A stretch of 64,000 nt of DNA from JAXMAR01 sp046350295 (GTDB lineage: Bacteria; Planctomycetota; Planctomycetia; Gemmatales; Gemmataceae): positions 62,001 to 126,000 of the forward strand of contig JAXMAR010000013.1 in assembly GCA_046350295.1 (NCBI GenBank). The letters run 5' to 3'. The notes beneath the pieces were generated by a model that was not told the DNA's origin, did no database searches, and saw only the letters and a program-made list of their open reading frames with translations. Positions 45,026-53,323 of this stretch are shown piece after piece. Numbering within the stretch: the stretch's first letter is position 1; every line of letters starts with the position of its first letter. The position numbers and the translations under genes are program-made.

Positions 45026-46990
45026 TCAGGGCGATACCGGAGCGACGCGCGGCAGGGTTTTCCCGACCGGCCCCCACGGCCGGGTCGCGATCTCGACTTC
45101 GACCAGCGGGGCCGCCTTTTGCAGCGCCCGCAGGCCCGCCTCGCTCACGCCGTCGCCCTCATAGGTGGGATGAAGGGAGAGCGTCTGCAACTGGGTTAGC
45201 CGGGCCAGCTCTTGCACGCCCGCATTGGTCATTTTGGGCCCGGAAATCGCCAGTTTCCGCAACGACCTCAAAGCGGCGATCTCTTTCAATCCCGCATCGG
45301 TGAGTTGGGCGTTGCTCAGGTCGAGCGTGTCGAGGCGCTTCAGACCGGCCAGTTCTTTCAAACCCACTCCGCTCAGTTTCGCATAGCCGAGGCCCAGCGA
45401 CTCCAGCTTCGTCAGCCGCGCCAACGCTTTGGTACCGGCCGGAGTCAAATCGGCAAAGCCCAGGTCGAGCTTGCGCAGCTCCGTCAGGCCGGCCAGCTCT
45501 TGCAGCCCGGCGTCGCTCACGTGAGCAGTGTCCAGATTCAACTCCCGCAACTGCTTCAGCGGCGCGAGATGCTTCAGCCCAGCCGAAGTCACCGCCGTAT
45601 AGTAAAGGTCCAGCGTCCGCAGCTGGGTCAGCCGCGCGACCTCTTTCAGGCCGGCGTCGCCTATCTTCGTGTCGCGAACGTTGAGCAGGCGCAGCTCTTT
45701 CAACCGACCCAGCTCCGTCATGCCCGCCGCGGTGATTCCGGCATGCGCCAGGTACAGGGCCCGCAGTTCCGTGAGCCCGGTCAATTCGCGCAAGCCCGCG
45801 TCGGTGACGGCGCGGGCGTCGTACAGGCTCAGCGAACGCAAACGCTTCATGCCAGCCAGATGTTTCAAGCCCGCGTCGGTCACGTTGGTGAAGTCGAAGT
45901 GCAACGTCTCCAGCTCGGTCAAGCCGGCGAGCGCTTCCAGGCCGGTGTCACCCGCCTCCGAGGGGATTTGTGAACTGAAACGCAAGGTCCGCAGCCGCTT
46001 CAGCCCGGCCAGCTCGCGCAGTCCCGCGTCCGTTGTCACGATCGGAAGCGCGAGCGCTTGCAGTTGCTCGAGGCCGCGCAGGTCTCTCAGGCCAAGGTCG
46101 GTGACGCCGGTAAAACGGAGATCCAACGACTCCAACTGCTGGAGCTTGGCCACCTCCTTCATGCCGGCGTCCGTCACCTTTGCCGAACAGAGATCCAGGG
46201 ACCGCAGTCGTCGGATATCGGTGAGCGTCTTCAGTCCGGCATCCGTGACCCCATTTACGCGCAGCGCCCGCAATTGTTCGAGCTTGACCAGTTCCCGCAT
46301 CCCCGCGTCGGACACATCGGCGTCCATCAGGTTCAACGCTTGCAGTGATTTCAGTGCGGCCAGCTCCTTCAGGCCCGCGTCGGTCACGTGCGTGTGGGAA
46401 AGGCTGAGCGTTTCCAACAACTTTAGATTGGCCAGCTGCTTCATGTGGCCGTCGCTGATCTTGGTCAGGCCGAGGCTCAAGGTCGTGAGACGGTCCAGCC
46501 GAGCCAGCTCTTTGAGGCTCGCCCCGGTCACGGCGGTACGGTCGAGGTTCAGGGCCTGGAGCCGCTCGAGGCCAGCCAGTTCCTTCAGGCTCGCGTCGGT
46601 CACAAAAGTGGACTCGAGGTTCAGCGCCTGCAAGCGCTTCAGTCGCGCAACTTCCTTCAGGTCCGCGGCGCTCAGCGGGACGTTGTTGAGCCACAAACCA
46701 AAGGGAACATCCGGCGCGACGAGCGCTTTCAGGGCGCCCCTCGGGAAAACGCGAAAGCGAAACGCGGGCAGGGCATCCGGCGCCGGCTTTTCCGCGTCGA
46801 AGCGCCAATGTTCTTCACCTGGATCGAGTGTGATCCAGCCGAAGTCAGCCCCCGCCTCTTCCCACGCCGCGATGACCGCTGGCGCCGTCTCGACTTCCGG
46901 CTCGCGCGCCTTCGGCGAGCGTTCACCCCGCGGGTGACAGAGTGAGGTTGCGACAACGAGTACCACCGAGGAAAGGAAGTGGAAGCGCAC
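45026..46990 (-). CDS. Exported leucine-rich-repeat protein
   Basis: A 654-residue protein. An export signal (FLSSVVLVVATSLCH), an N-terminal region with VIAAWEEAGADFGWITLD, then about 20 leucine-rich repeats of 24 residues of the form L-x-x-L-x-x-L-x-L-x-x-T-x-V-T-D-A-G-L-K-E-L-A, a bacterial type often seen in planctomycetes. Start is taken as GTG 46990 because AAGGACACGCC precedes it and it begins the signal peptide. Repeats make this region prone to recombination. The pseudogene at 51.2 kb is a decayed paralogue. Partner unknown. Confidence 0.9.
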   Translation of the reverse strand: MRFHFLSSVVLVVATSLCHPRGERSPKAREPEVETAPAVIAAWEEAGADFGWITLDPGEEHWRFDAEKPAPDALPAFRFRVFPRGALKALVAPDVPFGLWLNNVPLSAADLKEVARLKRLQALNLESTFVTDASLKELAGLERLQALNLDRTAVTGASLKELARLDRLTTLSLGLTKISDGHMKQLANLKLLETLSLSHTHVTDAGLKELAALKSLQALNLMDADVSDAGMRELVKLEQLRALRVNGVTDAGLKTLTDIRRLRSLDLCSAKVTDAGMKEVAKLQQLESLDLRFTGVTDLGLRDLRGLEQLQALALPIVTTDAGLRELAGLKRLRTLRFSSQIPSEAGDTGLEALAGLTELETLHFDFTNVTDAGLKHLAGMKRLRSLSLYDARAVTDAGLRELTGLTELRALYLAHAGITAAGMTELGRLKELRLLNVRDTKIGDAGLKEVARLTQLRTLDLYYTAVTSAGLKHLAPLKQLRELNLDTAHVSDAGLQELAGLTELRKLDLGFADLTPAGTKALARLTKLESLGLGYAKLSGVGLKELAGLKRLDTLDLSNAQLTDAGLKEIAALRSLRKLAISGPKMTNAGVQELARLTQLQTLSLHPTYEGDGVSEAGLRALQKAAPLVEVEIATRPWGPVGKTLPRVAPVSP

Positions 46991-47153
46991 GGCGTGTCCT
47001 TGTGTTGGTCGGAGGGGCGCCGGCGGCACACGATGGCTGCCCGCATATTAGACGGTTTGGGCGTTGAAATGGGCGTAGGTGCGCGAGATTTTCAGCACGG
47101 GCAAGTGTTGTGGCCGAGCGAGCCGAAGCCGCGGATGCTGGGTGACAAGCGAA

Positions 47154-47309
47154 CTACTGACCTTGCTTTTCTGGATGCAGATAAACAAACGCTTTCCCCA
47201 AGCGCCCGCCATAGTTTCCCGCCGAGACGCGTACCGGACCCGGCGTATCGACGGCCGCCTTGAGCGCCGCTTGCGTCGCCGTCGCGATGGTCGGCAGGTC
47301 CCGCCCGTT
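47154..47309 (-). pseudogene. Second, diverged copy of the ftr 3' end
   Basis: These 156 bases encode 51 residues plus a stop that match the last 51 residues of Ftr at 48279-49181 with 43 identities and no gap (NGRDLPTIATATQAALKAAV and AGNYGGRLGKAFVYLHP). The match begins abruptly at the asparagine codon; upstream of it the sequence is unrelated. The fragment lies 15 bases past the rpn stop and in the same frame as rpn. The amino-acid differences are mostly conservative, which suggests it diverged under selection before it became a remnant, or came from another strain. Confidence 0.9.
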
Positions 47310-47324
47310 TCTGAGCCGCCCGAG

Positions 47325-48254
47325 TCAGCTCTTGCCATTCGCATGGCCGCGCGAAATCACCTCCGCGAGGAGACCATCCTGGATTGTCTTCAATTCCGCC
47401 ACTGACCGCTTCGCCAGGTCCTCGTTGTCGATCATGCGACCAAGGGCTTTGGCAAGCGATGAGATAACCTCGCACAGGTTCTGCGCCTGTCCTTCCGACC
47501 GTCCTTCCGACCGTCCTTTCGCCTCTCCCTCTTCGATGCCATCGAGCCTTGCGGATAACAGGCGTGATCGCTCGTCGCGTACCGCCCTCAGCCGCGCCTC
47601 ATAGCGTTCGCGCTCCTCTTTGGTCAACATGGTTAACTCCTTCACCGCACGCTGGATGCCAGGCCGCCCCAACGGGCTGGGCAGCGACGCCGGATCGAGT
47701 CGCTCGGCGTTCTTCAAGAAGAAGAGCCATGCGTCCAACGGGTCCGCCAACTCGCCCGTTTGCTTGTCGAACTTGCCTATCTCCAGAATATGCCCTTCGA
47801 AATCGTCGGTGAAGCTCAGTGTGTTGCTGGCGTCGCGGATCGTGAACGCGTGATGATATCCTGGAGACTGGCGGAAGACGGCGGCGTTCACGAACGCAAT
47901 CACGATGGTCTTTTTCAATTCCTCGTAGGGCTGCCCCTCGTGGAGTTGGTCCGCGTAGCGCTTCGCCCAGTAATAGAGCACCCGCTTGGTGAAGTAGCGA
48001 TCGGGCGCCATCTCCATCTCGATGTTGAACTGTCGCCCTGATTGATCCTCCGCTTTGATGTCGACAATCGAGAGCTTGTCCTCTTCGAATTCCTTCTCGT
48101 TGTACGGATTGCGCAGCGTGACTCCGACCACGCCGTGGCCGGGCCTCGGCTTCAGGACCGCGTTGATGACGTCGATCAGGCTCTCGTCGTTCTGCGGCAC
48201 TCCGAACAACCGCTTGAAGACGAAATCAACCTTCGGGTCGATGCCGAGCATCAT
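47325..48254 (-). CDS. Rpn family recombination-promoting nuclease / PD-(D/E)XK transposase-like
   Basis: A 309-residue protein of the Rpn/transposase-31-like family, whose members are PD-(D/E)XK nucleases that promote recA-independent recombination. The N-terminus has DPKVDFVFKRLFGVPQNDES, and the nuclease core has LSIVDIKAEDQSGRQFNIEME. The C-terminal part is a charged tail with a short repeat (KGRSEGRSEGQ). The gene lies between ftr and a second copy of the ftr 3' end, with 24 bases to the ftr stop. Start ATG 48254, or the next ATG at 48251. Confidence 0.88.
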   Translation of the reverse strand: MMLGIDPKVDFVFKRLFGVPQNDESLIDVINAVLKPRPGHGVVGVTLRNPYNEKEFEEDKLSIVDIKAEDQSGRQFNIEMEMAPDRYFTKRVLYYWAKRYADQLHEGQPYEELKKTIVIAFVNAAVFRQSPGYHHAFTIRDASNTLSFTDDFEGHILEIGKFDKQTGELADPLDAWLFFLKNAERLDPASLPSPLGRPGIQRAVKELTMLTKEERERYEARLRAVRDERSRLLSARLDGIEEGEAKGRSEGRSEGQAQNLCEVISSLAKALGRMIDNEDLAKRSVAELKTIQDGLLAEVISRGHANGKS

Positions 48255-48278
48255 GGGCGAGCCTTTCTCGAGCCACGA

Positions 48279-49181
48279 CTACTGACTTTGCCTTTTCGGG
48301 TGCAGGTACACAAACGCCTTCCCCAGCCGCCCGCCATAGTTCCCCGCCGAGATTCGCACGAGGCCCGGCGTGTCGACCGCCGCTCGGATCGCCGCTTGCG
48401 TCGCCGCCGCGATTGTCGGCAGGTCGCGGCCGTTGATGATGATCTCCTGAATCGACACCACGCCTTCCGGCACGCGCGACTTCGCGCCGAGCTTCGCGCG
48501 CAGCGTCGGGCAGTACGCCTCATACGTGCTCGCCACCGAGAACTTGTACTTGCTCCCCGCCTTCGAGCCGCTCGACGCGACCCCGCCCGGAAACGGCAGG
48601 ATCACTCCCGCAACCTGCGCCGCCGCGTCCCGCCCGCGCTCCGCCGCCAGGAGCGCCGCGTCCGGCGTCGTCCCCATGAACCAGAGATTGCCCCCCATCA
48701 GGCCATCCCGATAGCCGAAGCGGCGATCGAGGACGAACTCGCCGCTCAGAATCGGAATCACCCAGACGCGCCGGCCGAAGCGCGTGTCGCGGAACTGGAA
48801 ACCGTCACCGAAGAAGGCGATCTTGCGGCCCAGCTTGAAGTAGGTCGGCTCATCGAGCACGTTGAAGCAGGCCGCCGTCGGGCAGGTGAGGACGTTCTGG
48901 CTGAGGCGGACCAGCAGCGACCGCTCCAACCGTTGTGCCCGGTCCTTGTGAAAGCGCGGGACGTGAAACTGCACCACCGCTCCAGGCCGGCCATCGGGCG
49001 TGCCGCTGTCCACGTACCGATCCAGCCCCGCCTCGCAATCGCACAGGATGCTGCTCGACGCGTTGCCGGTCACCGCCTGTACGGCATGGTCGAGCCAAAC
49101 GCGATCGCGCGCGGTGATCAGCACCTCGGCGTAGATGCTGCGAAAGGCTTCGGCGTAGGTGTCGTCGATGATGGCGGGCAT
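48279..49181 (-). CDS. ftr: Formylmethanofuran-tetrahydromethanopterin N-formyltransferase
   Basis: Ftr moves the formyl group between methanofuran and tetrahydromethanopterin in C1 metabolism, and in bacteria it is part of the Fhc complex that oxidises formaldehyde. The 300-residue length fits the family. It begins MPAIIDDTYAEAFRSIYAEV; CDCEAGLDRY, TPDGRPGAVVQFHV, QNVLTCPTAACFN and GGNLWFMGTTPDAAL are typical. Start ATG 49181 matches known Ftr N-termini; the frame is open to 49436, but that part crosses a perfect inverted repeat. The fhcA/B/C, mch and mtdB genes are not in this window. Confidence 0.92.
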   Translation of the reverse strand: MPAIIDDTYAEAFRSIYAEVLITARDRVWLDHAVQAVTGNASSSILCDCEAGLDRYVDSGTPDGRPGAVVQFHVPRFHKDRAQRLERSLLVRLSQNVLTCPTAACFNVLDEPTYFKLGRKIAFFGDGFQFRDTRFGRRVWVIPILSGEFVLDRRFGYRDGLMGGNLWFMGTTPDAALLAAERGRDAAAQVAGVILPFPGGVASSGSKAGSKYKFSVASTYEAYCPTLRAKLGAKSRVPEGVVSIQEIIINGRDLPTIAAATQAAIRAAVDTPGLVRISAGNYGGRLGKAFVYLHPKRQSQ

Positions 49182-49211
49182 GCGGATCGGCTCGTGGGGG
49201 AAGTGGAGAGT

Positions 49212-49302
49212 CTTGCGACGACAAAGGGGACTGTCCCTTTCGCTCGGGCAACACCCGCGCTTTTGGCAGATCGAAAGGGACAGTCCCCTTTGTCGTCGCA
49301 AG
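49212..49302. repeat. Perfect 31-bp inverted repeat upstream of ftr
   Basis: The 31 bases at 49212-49242 (core AAAGGGGACTGTCCCTTT) pair perfectly with 49272-49302 around a 29-base loop. The core itself is almost palindromic, so a cruciform or double hairpin is possible. It fills the gap between the aldo/keto reductase stop (49307) and the ftr start (49181), both on the minus strand. There is no T-run, so it may be a MITE- or REPIN-like element rather than a terminator. Confidence 0.9.
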
Positions 49303-49306
49303 GGTG

Positions 49307-50293
49307 CTATTGCTTCCGCGGCAGCCGCCACCAGACTTCGTCGCAGGCCGCCAGTTCTTCCTTGCTCAGCGTCAGCTTCACGGCGGCGAGGCTGTCGTCG
49401 AGCTGCTCCGGCTTGCTGGCGCCGACGATGGCGCATGTCACGCCGGGCTGGGCAAGGGCCCAGGCGATGGCGACCTGGGTCAGCGACTTGCCGGCGGCCG
49501 TGAAGCGTTTGTTGAGGTCATCGACGGCGGCGAGCTGGGCGTCGTGCCAGTAGCGGTCACGGTAGAGCTCGCCAGTCTTGCCGCCGAGGCTGAAGCGCGT
49601 CCCGGCGGGCGGCGCGCCGACGCTCTGATACCGCCCGGTGAGGAAGCCACCGGCCAGAGGGTTGTAGACGATAACGCCCAGCCCCTGATCGCGGCACAGG
49701 GGGAGCAGCTCGGCTTCGATGTCGCGATAGAGCATGTTGTAGCGCGGCTGCACGCAGTCGAAGCGGGTCCAGCCGTGCTTGCCGCTGATGCCGAGCGAGA
49801 GGGCGACGAGCCAGGCCGGGTAGTTGGAGCAGCCGAGGTAGCGGACCTTGCCGGAACGGACGAGGTCTTCGAGGGCGCGGAGCGTCTCCTCGATCGGCGT
49901 GTGGGGATCGGGAGAATGGACCTGGTAGAGGTCGATGAAATCGGTCTGGAGCCGGCGCAAGCTGGCGTCGACCGCGTCGAAGATGTGCCGGCGCGAGAGC
50001 CCCTCGTCGTTGGGCTCGTGCCCCACCTTCATGCGGCACTTGGTCGCGAGGACATAGCGCTGCCGCTTCCCCTTCAGCCACCGGCCGACGAATTCCTCGG
50101 TCCGCCCGGCCGTCTCGGGCGAGGGAGGCACGGGATAGACGTCCGCCGTGTCGATGAAGTTGACGCCATGCTCGGCCGCCTTGTCCATGATGGCGAACGA
50201 GGTCTTCTCGTCGCACTGATGTCCGAAGGTCATGGTACCGAGGCAGATCTCGGTAACTTTGAGGCCGGTGGAGCCGAGGCGTTTGATTTTCAT
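49307..50293 (-). CDS. Aldo/keto reductase
   Basis: A 328-residue NADPH-dependent oxidoreductase with the AKR (beta/alpha)8 fold. The catalytic tetrad is visible as D and Y in FIDTADVYPV, K in VLATKCR and H in DLYQVHSPDPHT. It also has MKIKRLGSTGLKVTEICLGT and a C-terminal cofactor-binding part (AIAWALAQPGVTCAIVGASK). Start ATG 50293. ftr follows on the same strand across a 31-bp inverted repeat; a shared role in aldehyde metabolism is possible but unproven. Confidence 0.93.
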   Translation of the reverse strand: MKIKRLGSTGLKVTEICLGTMTFGHQCDEKTSFAIMDKAAEHGVNFIDTADVYPVPPSPETAGRTEEFVGRWLKGKRQRYVLATKCRMKVGHEPNDEGLSRRHIFDAVDASLRRLQTDFIDLYQVHSPDPHTPIEETLRALEDLVRSGKVRYLGCSNYPAWLVALSLGISGKHGWTRFDCVQPRYNMLYRDIEAELLPLCRDQGLGVIVYNPLAGGFLTGRYQSVGAPPAGTRFSLGGKTGELYRDRYWHDAQLAAVDDLNKRFTAAGKSLTQVAIAWALAQPGVTCAIVGASKPEQLDDSLAAVKLTLSKEELAACDEVWWRLPRKQ

Positions 50294-50541
50294 GGCACGC
50301 GGGTGGGAGAATGGGCGACGACGCTAATCGTTTTAGAGCCGGCGAGGGTGGAAGGACAGCGGGCGTGAGCGGGCAGGAGGCTGCGTCCCCGCCCGTGGGG
50401 CGCTGTTTTGAAAACCCAGCGAGGTCGGGCCGCGTCGATATGAGGGGGGCTCCCTCGGCGCGCGCCGCGCGAGCCGCCTCAGTGGCGCCCAAACAGCTGC
50501 CGCAATACGGCGAGTTCGACATGGCAAGGTGAGGAGCGCAC

Positions 50542-51141
50542 ATGCTTGGCACAACCTTCATGCTAGCCTGCATTCTTCCATGCGCTGGCTGGTCGGCCCC
50601 GGCCCCGGGCGATCGGGCGCCGGCCGCCGTGGAGACACTGCTGAAGAAGTACTGCGACAGGCACGGTCTTGAGCGCAAGCAGCTCGAGTCCTGGGATTCG
50701 GCCCTGGCGGCAGAGGGACGTGTGTTTCGCTACAAGCTTGCCGCGGTCGAGGCGAAGGGAAAGGAAGAGGGACTTTCAGAGCGGTTTGCCTTTGTCTTTG
50801 TCGATCCGGGCCCCGGCAATGTGTACGACGTGAAGAGAAGCGCCGGCGGTGAGAAGACCGTGGAGCAGCGAATCTGGGCCATCCTGAGACTGATGGGCAC
50901 GAAGATTGGCAATGACAGGCATGCCGAAGCGGTGATGGCGGACTTGTTTCGCCTCGATGGACTGTTGACCCGGACTCGCCAGGAGCCTTTCTCCGTGCGG
51001 CTGGTACAGGTGCAGACCGGAAAATCCTGGATCGAGCCGGCAAAGACCTACCACGCCGACCATAGCATCGGCGTGCGCCTGGTCATGACCGTGGATGAGG
51101 ACGGCTATGTCCTGTCCTTCCGCGTGTGGAACATCCGCTGA
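50542..51141 (+). CDS. Small exported protein of unknown function
   Basis: A 199-residue protein with a signal peptide (MLGTTFMLACILPCAGWSA) and no recognised domain. The C-terminal half (HADHSIGVRLVMTVDEDGYV, LSFRVWNIR) is beta-rich. Start ATG 50542 has GTGAGGAGCGCAC upstream, giving a good ribosome-binding site. The 248 bases before it hold no convincing gene. It has no obvious partner. Confidence 0.7.
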   Translation: MLGTTFMLACILPCAGWSAPAPGDRAPAAVETLLKKYCDRHGLERKQLESWDSALAAEGRVFRYKLAAVEAKGKEEGLSERFAFVFVDPGPGNVYDVKRSAGGEKTVEQRIWAILRLMGTKIGNDRHAEAVMADLFRLDGLLTRTRQEPFSVRLVQVQTGKSWIEPAKTYHADHSIGVRLVMTVDEDGYVLSFRVWNIR

Positions 51142-51189
51142 CGCGACGCCAGAGAGGATCCCATCGGCACAAACCTTTGGGTCGGTCCG

Positions 51190-51627
51190 ATGACTATGCG
51201 GAGGACGATGGCGATGGCGATGGCTACGTACGGTACGCCGTATCTCGTGGCGTTTTTTGCCCTACTGGCGAGTTCCCGGCCGTGCGCCTTCGCAGGAGAT
51301 GACACGAAAGATGCGGCCAAGCCACTAGCGCCCGAGATTGTCAAGGCGTGGTCCAGGCCGGCGCCAAGCCGGGCTGGATGAAAGATACGCCTCCCGAACC
51401 GCCGGACAGTTACTGGGGGCGCCGGCTTGAAGGACCTGGCGGGACTCAAAAGCCTGCAAGCGCTGAACCTTGGTTCCACGACGGTGACCGATGCCGGCTT
51501 GAAGGAGTTGGCTGGGATGACGAGCCTCCGCTGGCTGAACCTTCACGGGACGCGCGTGACGGCCGCCGGCATTGCCGCGTTGCGGAATGAGTTGCCTGCG
51601 TGCAAAATCATTTTCCGCGCGGAATAA
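51190..51627 (+). pseudogene. Decayed leucine-rich-repeat protein
   Basis: A degenerate relative of the LRR protein at 45-47 kb. The first frame encodes an export signal (YLVAFFALLASSRPCAFAG) up to EIVKAW, then ends at a stop. A one-base loss near 51345 moves the match to the next frame (QAGAKPGWMKD, compare EEAGADFGWITLD in the intact paralogue). After about 51420 a third frame resumes with two LRR units (LKDLAGLKSLQALNLGST, LKELAGMTSLRWLNLHGT) to the stop at 51627. Most repeats have been lost, so this is internal deletion plus frameshifts. Confidence 0.85.
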
Positions 51628-51927
51628 GACGCCCGCACCAAGAGCATTACCCCGGCGCCGAGCGTGGCAGCGCCCAAGGCGAACACGCCGACGTGAGCCG
51701 GGTATCTCCAGATCCGGCCGGACGAACGCGAGGACGCCGAGGACCAATCGGTCGCGGAGCCGCTCGCTGGCGGCGTAGTCCTTGTCGAGCCCTTTTTCTT
51801 GCAAGCGACGCTCGACCTCCGGCACGTCAAGCTTGAGATGGGCCAGCTCGCGATGCAACTGCCGCTCATCCTCTACCGCATCCGTCGGCGCGGTCGGTTC
51901 TTGCGTGGGAAAAGCAACGTTGGTCAA
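51543..51927 (-). pseudogene. Small two-helix membrane protein, frameshifted
   Basis: The first frame, from a TTG at 51927, reads DAVEDERQLHRELAHLKLDV, VERRLQEKGLDKDYAASERL and VLGVLAFVRPDLEIP. It then turns into arginine-rich sequence. In the neighbouring frame the expected membrane helix continues (AHVGVFALGAATLGAGVMLL, then VRASYSARK). One extra base near 51700 explains the switch. The 3' end overlaps the LRR pseudogene on the other strand. Family not recognised. Confidence 0.7.
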
Positions 51928-51969
51928 TCATTGGCCCGGCACAGTCTTGATCGATCAGCCTCCACCTCC

Positions 51970-53166
51970 CTACCGCTTGATCGCCGGCGGCACGGGAGCA
52001 GTCGCGAACGGCCAATCGGTCGGCGCGTAGCGGATCTCCAGGTGGGGCGTATCGACGCGCCGATTCTTCTCCACCTTGCTCGTGAAGATCGCGTCGAGGA
52101 TGCCCGTCGTCAGCAGTGTCCGCTCGATGGGATAGGCGGGATGGCCGGTGTTGATCATCGAGTCGATGGCCCGCAGTAGGTGGGCGAAGTGGCCGAAGGG
52201 ATCGGGTTGCTGCAGGTAGAAGTGGGTGGAGAGCGGCTTCTCCTGTCCGCGCACGCGGCAAGCGAAGGTGAAGGCGCCGCCGTCCCCCTCGTGGACCCAG
52301 CCGTTCATCATCGCTAGCGCGGCCTTGAACTTGTCCCGGTACTCGATGAGGAAGACGCCGGCCGAAGGATCCTTCACGGTCGCCTTGCGATAGTCCCCCG
52401 CCGCATGGGCCGGGACGCGCGCGAGGGCGGCCTCGAAGATGTCGCGGGCGAAGACCCCCTTGTCCATCGCGTTCCACATCGCCTCGCCTTGCAGGCACTG
52501 CACGCTCTGTACGCCGACTTCGCCGCCGCGGCGCCGCTCCACCATGCACTGCAAGCCTTCGAGCGCGTGAAAACCGTAGCCTTCGAACGGGCCGTAGCCG
52601 ATCGCCACCGCTTCGACGAGATCAGCCTTCGGCGGAATCCGCAATGGAGGCCGGCGCCAGGTGACCGGCACGGACGAGCCGGCCATGAACGGCACGTGCA
52701 ATTCGCGGCCGCGATCGTACATCCAGCGCGCGTCGGCCCAGCGTGCCGACAGGTGCTTGTCGCTGAAGACCGGCACGGCGCGCTTGTGCCGGGCGAACTC
52801 GTTGGTCACCTCCTCGAAGAAGCGGCGCCGCGGGTAGAGTCGCTGACCGCGGTCATTGAGCGGGTACGTGCCGTGCTCGCCGATGCACAGAACGCCGTCG
52901 ACCGCGACTTCCTTGCGGCCGAGGGTGACGGCGCCGGCGATCGTGTCGTAGAGCGTGAAGCGATGGCGCTTGGCCAAATCCTTGGCCATGTCATTCTTGG
53001 GGAACTGGTCCACATACATGGAGACGACGCGCAGGCGCGGGAACTCCTTGCGGTCGTAGTTGTAGCCTTCGAGGATCTTGCCGACGATGACGTCGGCGTG
53101 CGACCAGCGGCGGTATTCCGTGACGATCGCCGCCACGCGCTTGGGCTCGGCCTTGGCATCGGGCAT
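51970..53166 (-). CDS. Conserved protein of unknown function (possibly Gfo/Idh/MocA-like fold)
   Basis: A 398-residue soluble protein. The start resembles oxidoreductases of the Gfo/Idh/MocA type in layout (VAAIVTEYRRWSHADVIVGK, DLAKRHRFTLYDTIAGAV), but the GxGxxG cofactor loop is not visible. VDGVLCIGEHGTYPLNDRGQ, YPRRRFFEEVTNEFARHKRA and the C-terminal TTGILDAIFTSKVEKNRRVD are its best-defined segments. I recall similar proteins in planctomycetes and Verrucomicrobia without a known role. Start ATG 53166 has GGAGGACGACCG upstream. The indoleamine-dioxygenase-like gene lies 158 bases further upstream on the same strand. Confidence 0.7.
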   Translation of the reverse strand: MPDAKAEPKRVAAIVTEYRRWSHADVIVGKILEGYNYDRKEFPRLRVVSMYVDQFPKNDMAKDLAKRHRFTLYDTIAGAVTLGRKEVAVDGVLCIGEHGTYPLNDRGQRLYPRRRFFEEVTNEFARHKRAVPVFSDKHLSARWADARWMYDRGRELHVPFMAGSSVPVTWRRPPLRIPPKADLVEAVAIGYGPFEGYGFHALEGLQCMVERRRGGEVGVQSVQCLQGEAMWNAMDKGVFARDIFEAALARVPAHAAGDYRKATVKDPSAGVFLIEYRDKFKAALAMMNGWVHEGDGGAFTFACRVRGQEKPLSTHFYLQQPDPFGHFAHLLRAIDSMINTGHPAYPIERTLLTTGILDAIFTSKVEKNRRVDTPHLEIRYAPTDWPFATAPVPPAIKR

Positions 53167-53323
53167 CGGTCGTCCTCCGCGGAACGGGAACCGGCGGGTG
53201 TGACTGCGGGGCGGGTTCGGCGACGAAGTCGGCGAAGTCAGTCTACGGAGTGGCAGGCGCGTGGACCGCACATGCGCCGACGCTTTTTGGCCGAACGATC
53301 GCTTGCGCGATCGTTCTGGTCGT

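Noticed and set aside
45026..46990. Tandem 72-base periodicity as a non-coding repeat array
   Set aside because: It is explained by the 24-residue leucine-rich repeats of the protein.
47492..47520. Short direct repeats in the rpn 3' part as a possible CRISPR or iteron array
   Set aside because: They encode the repeated GRSEGRSEG tail of the protein; only two or three units and no spacers.
48042..49553. 503-residue plus-strand open frame over ftr and the rpn start
   Set aside because: It runs antisense to two recognised genes and through the 31-bp inverted repeat; arginine-rich and without domains.
50311..50532. 73-residue plus-strand frame before the small exported-protein gene
   Set aside because: Low-complexity alanine/arginine composition, no ribosome-binding site, no recognised family; treated as non-coding.
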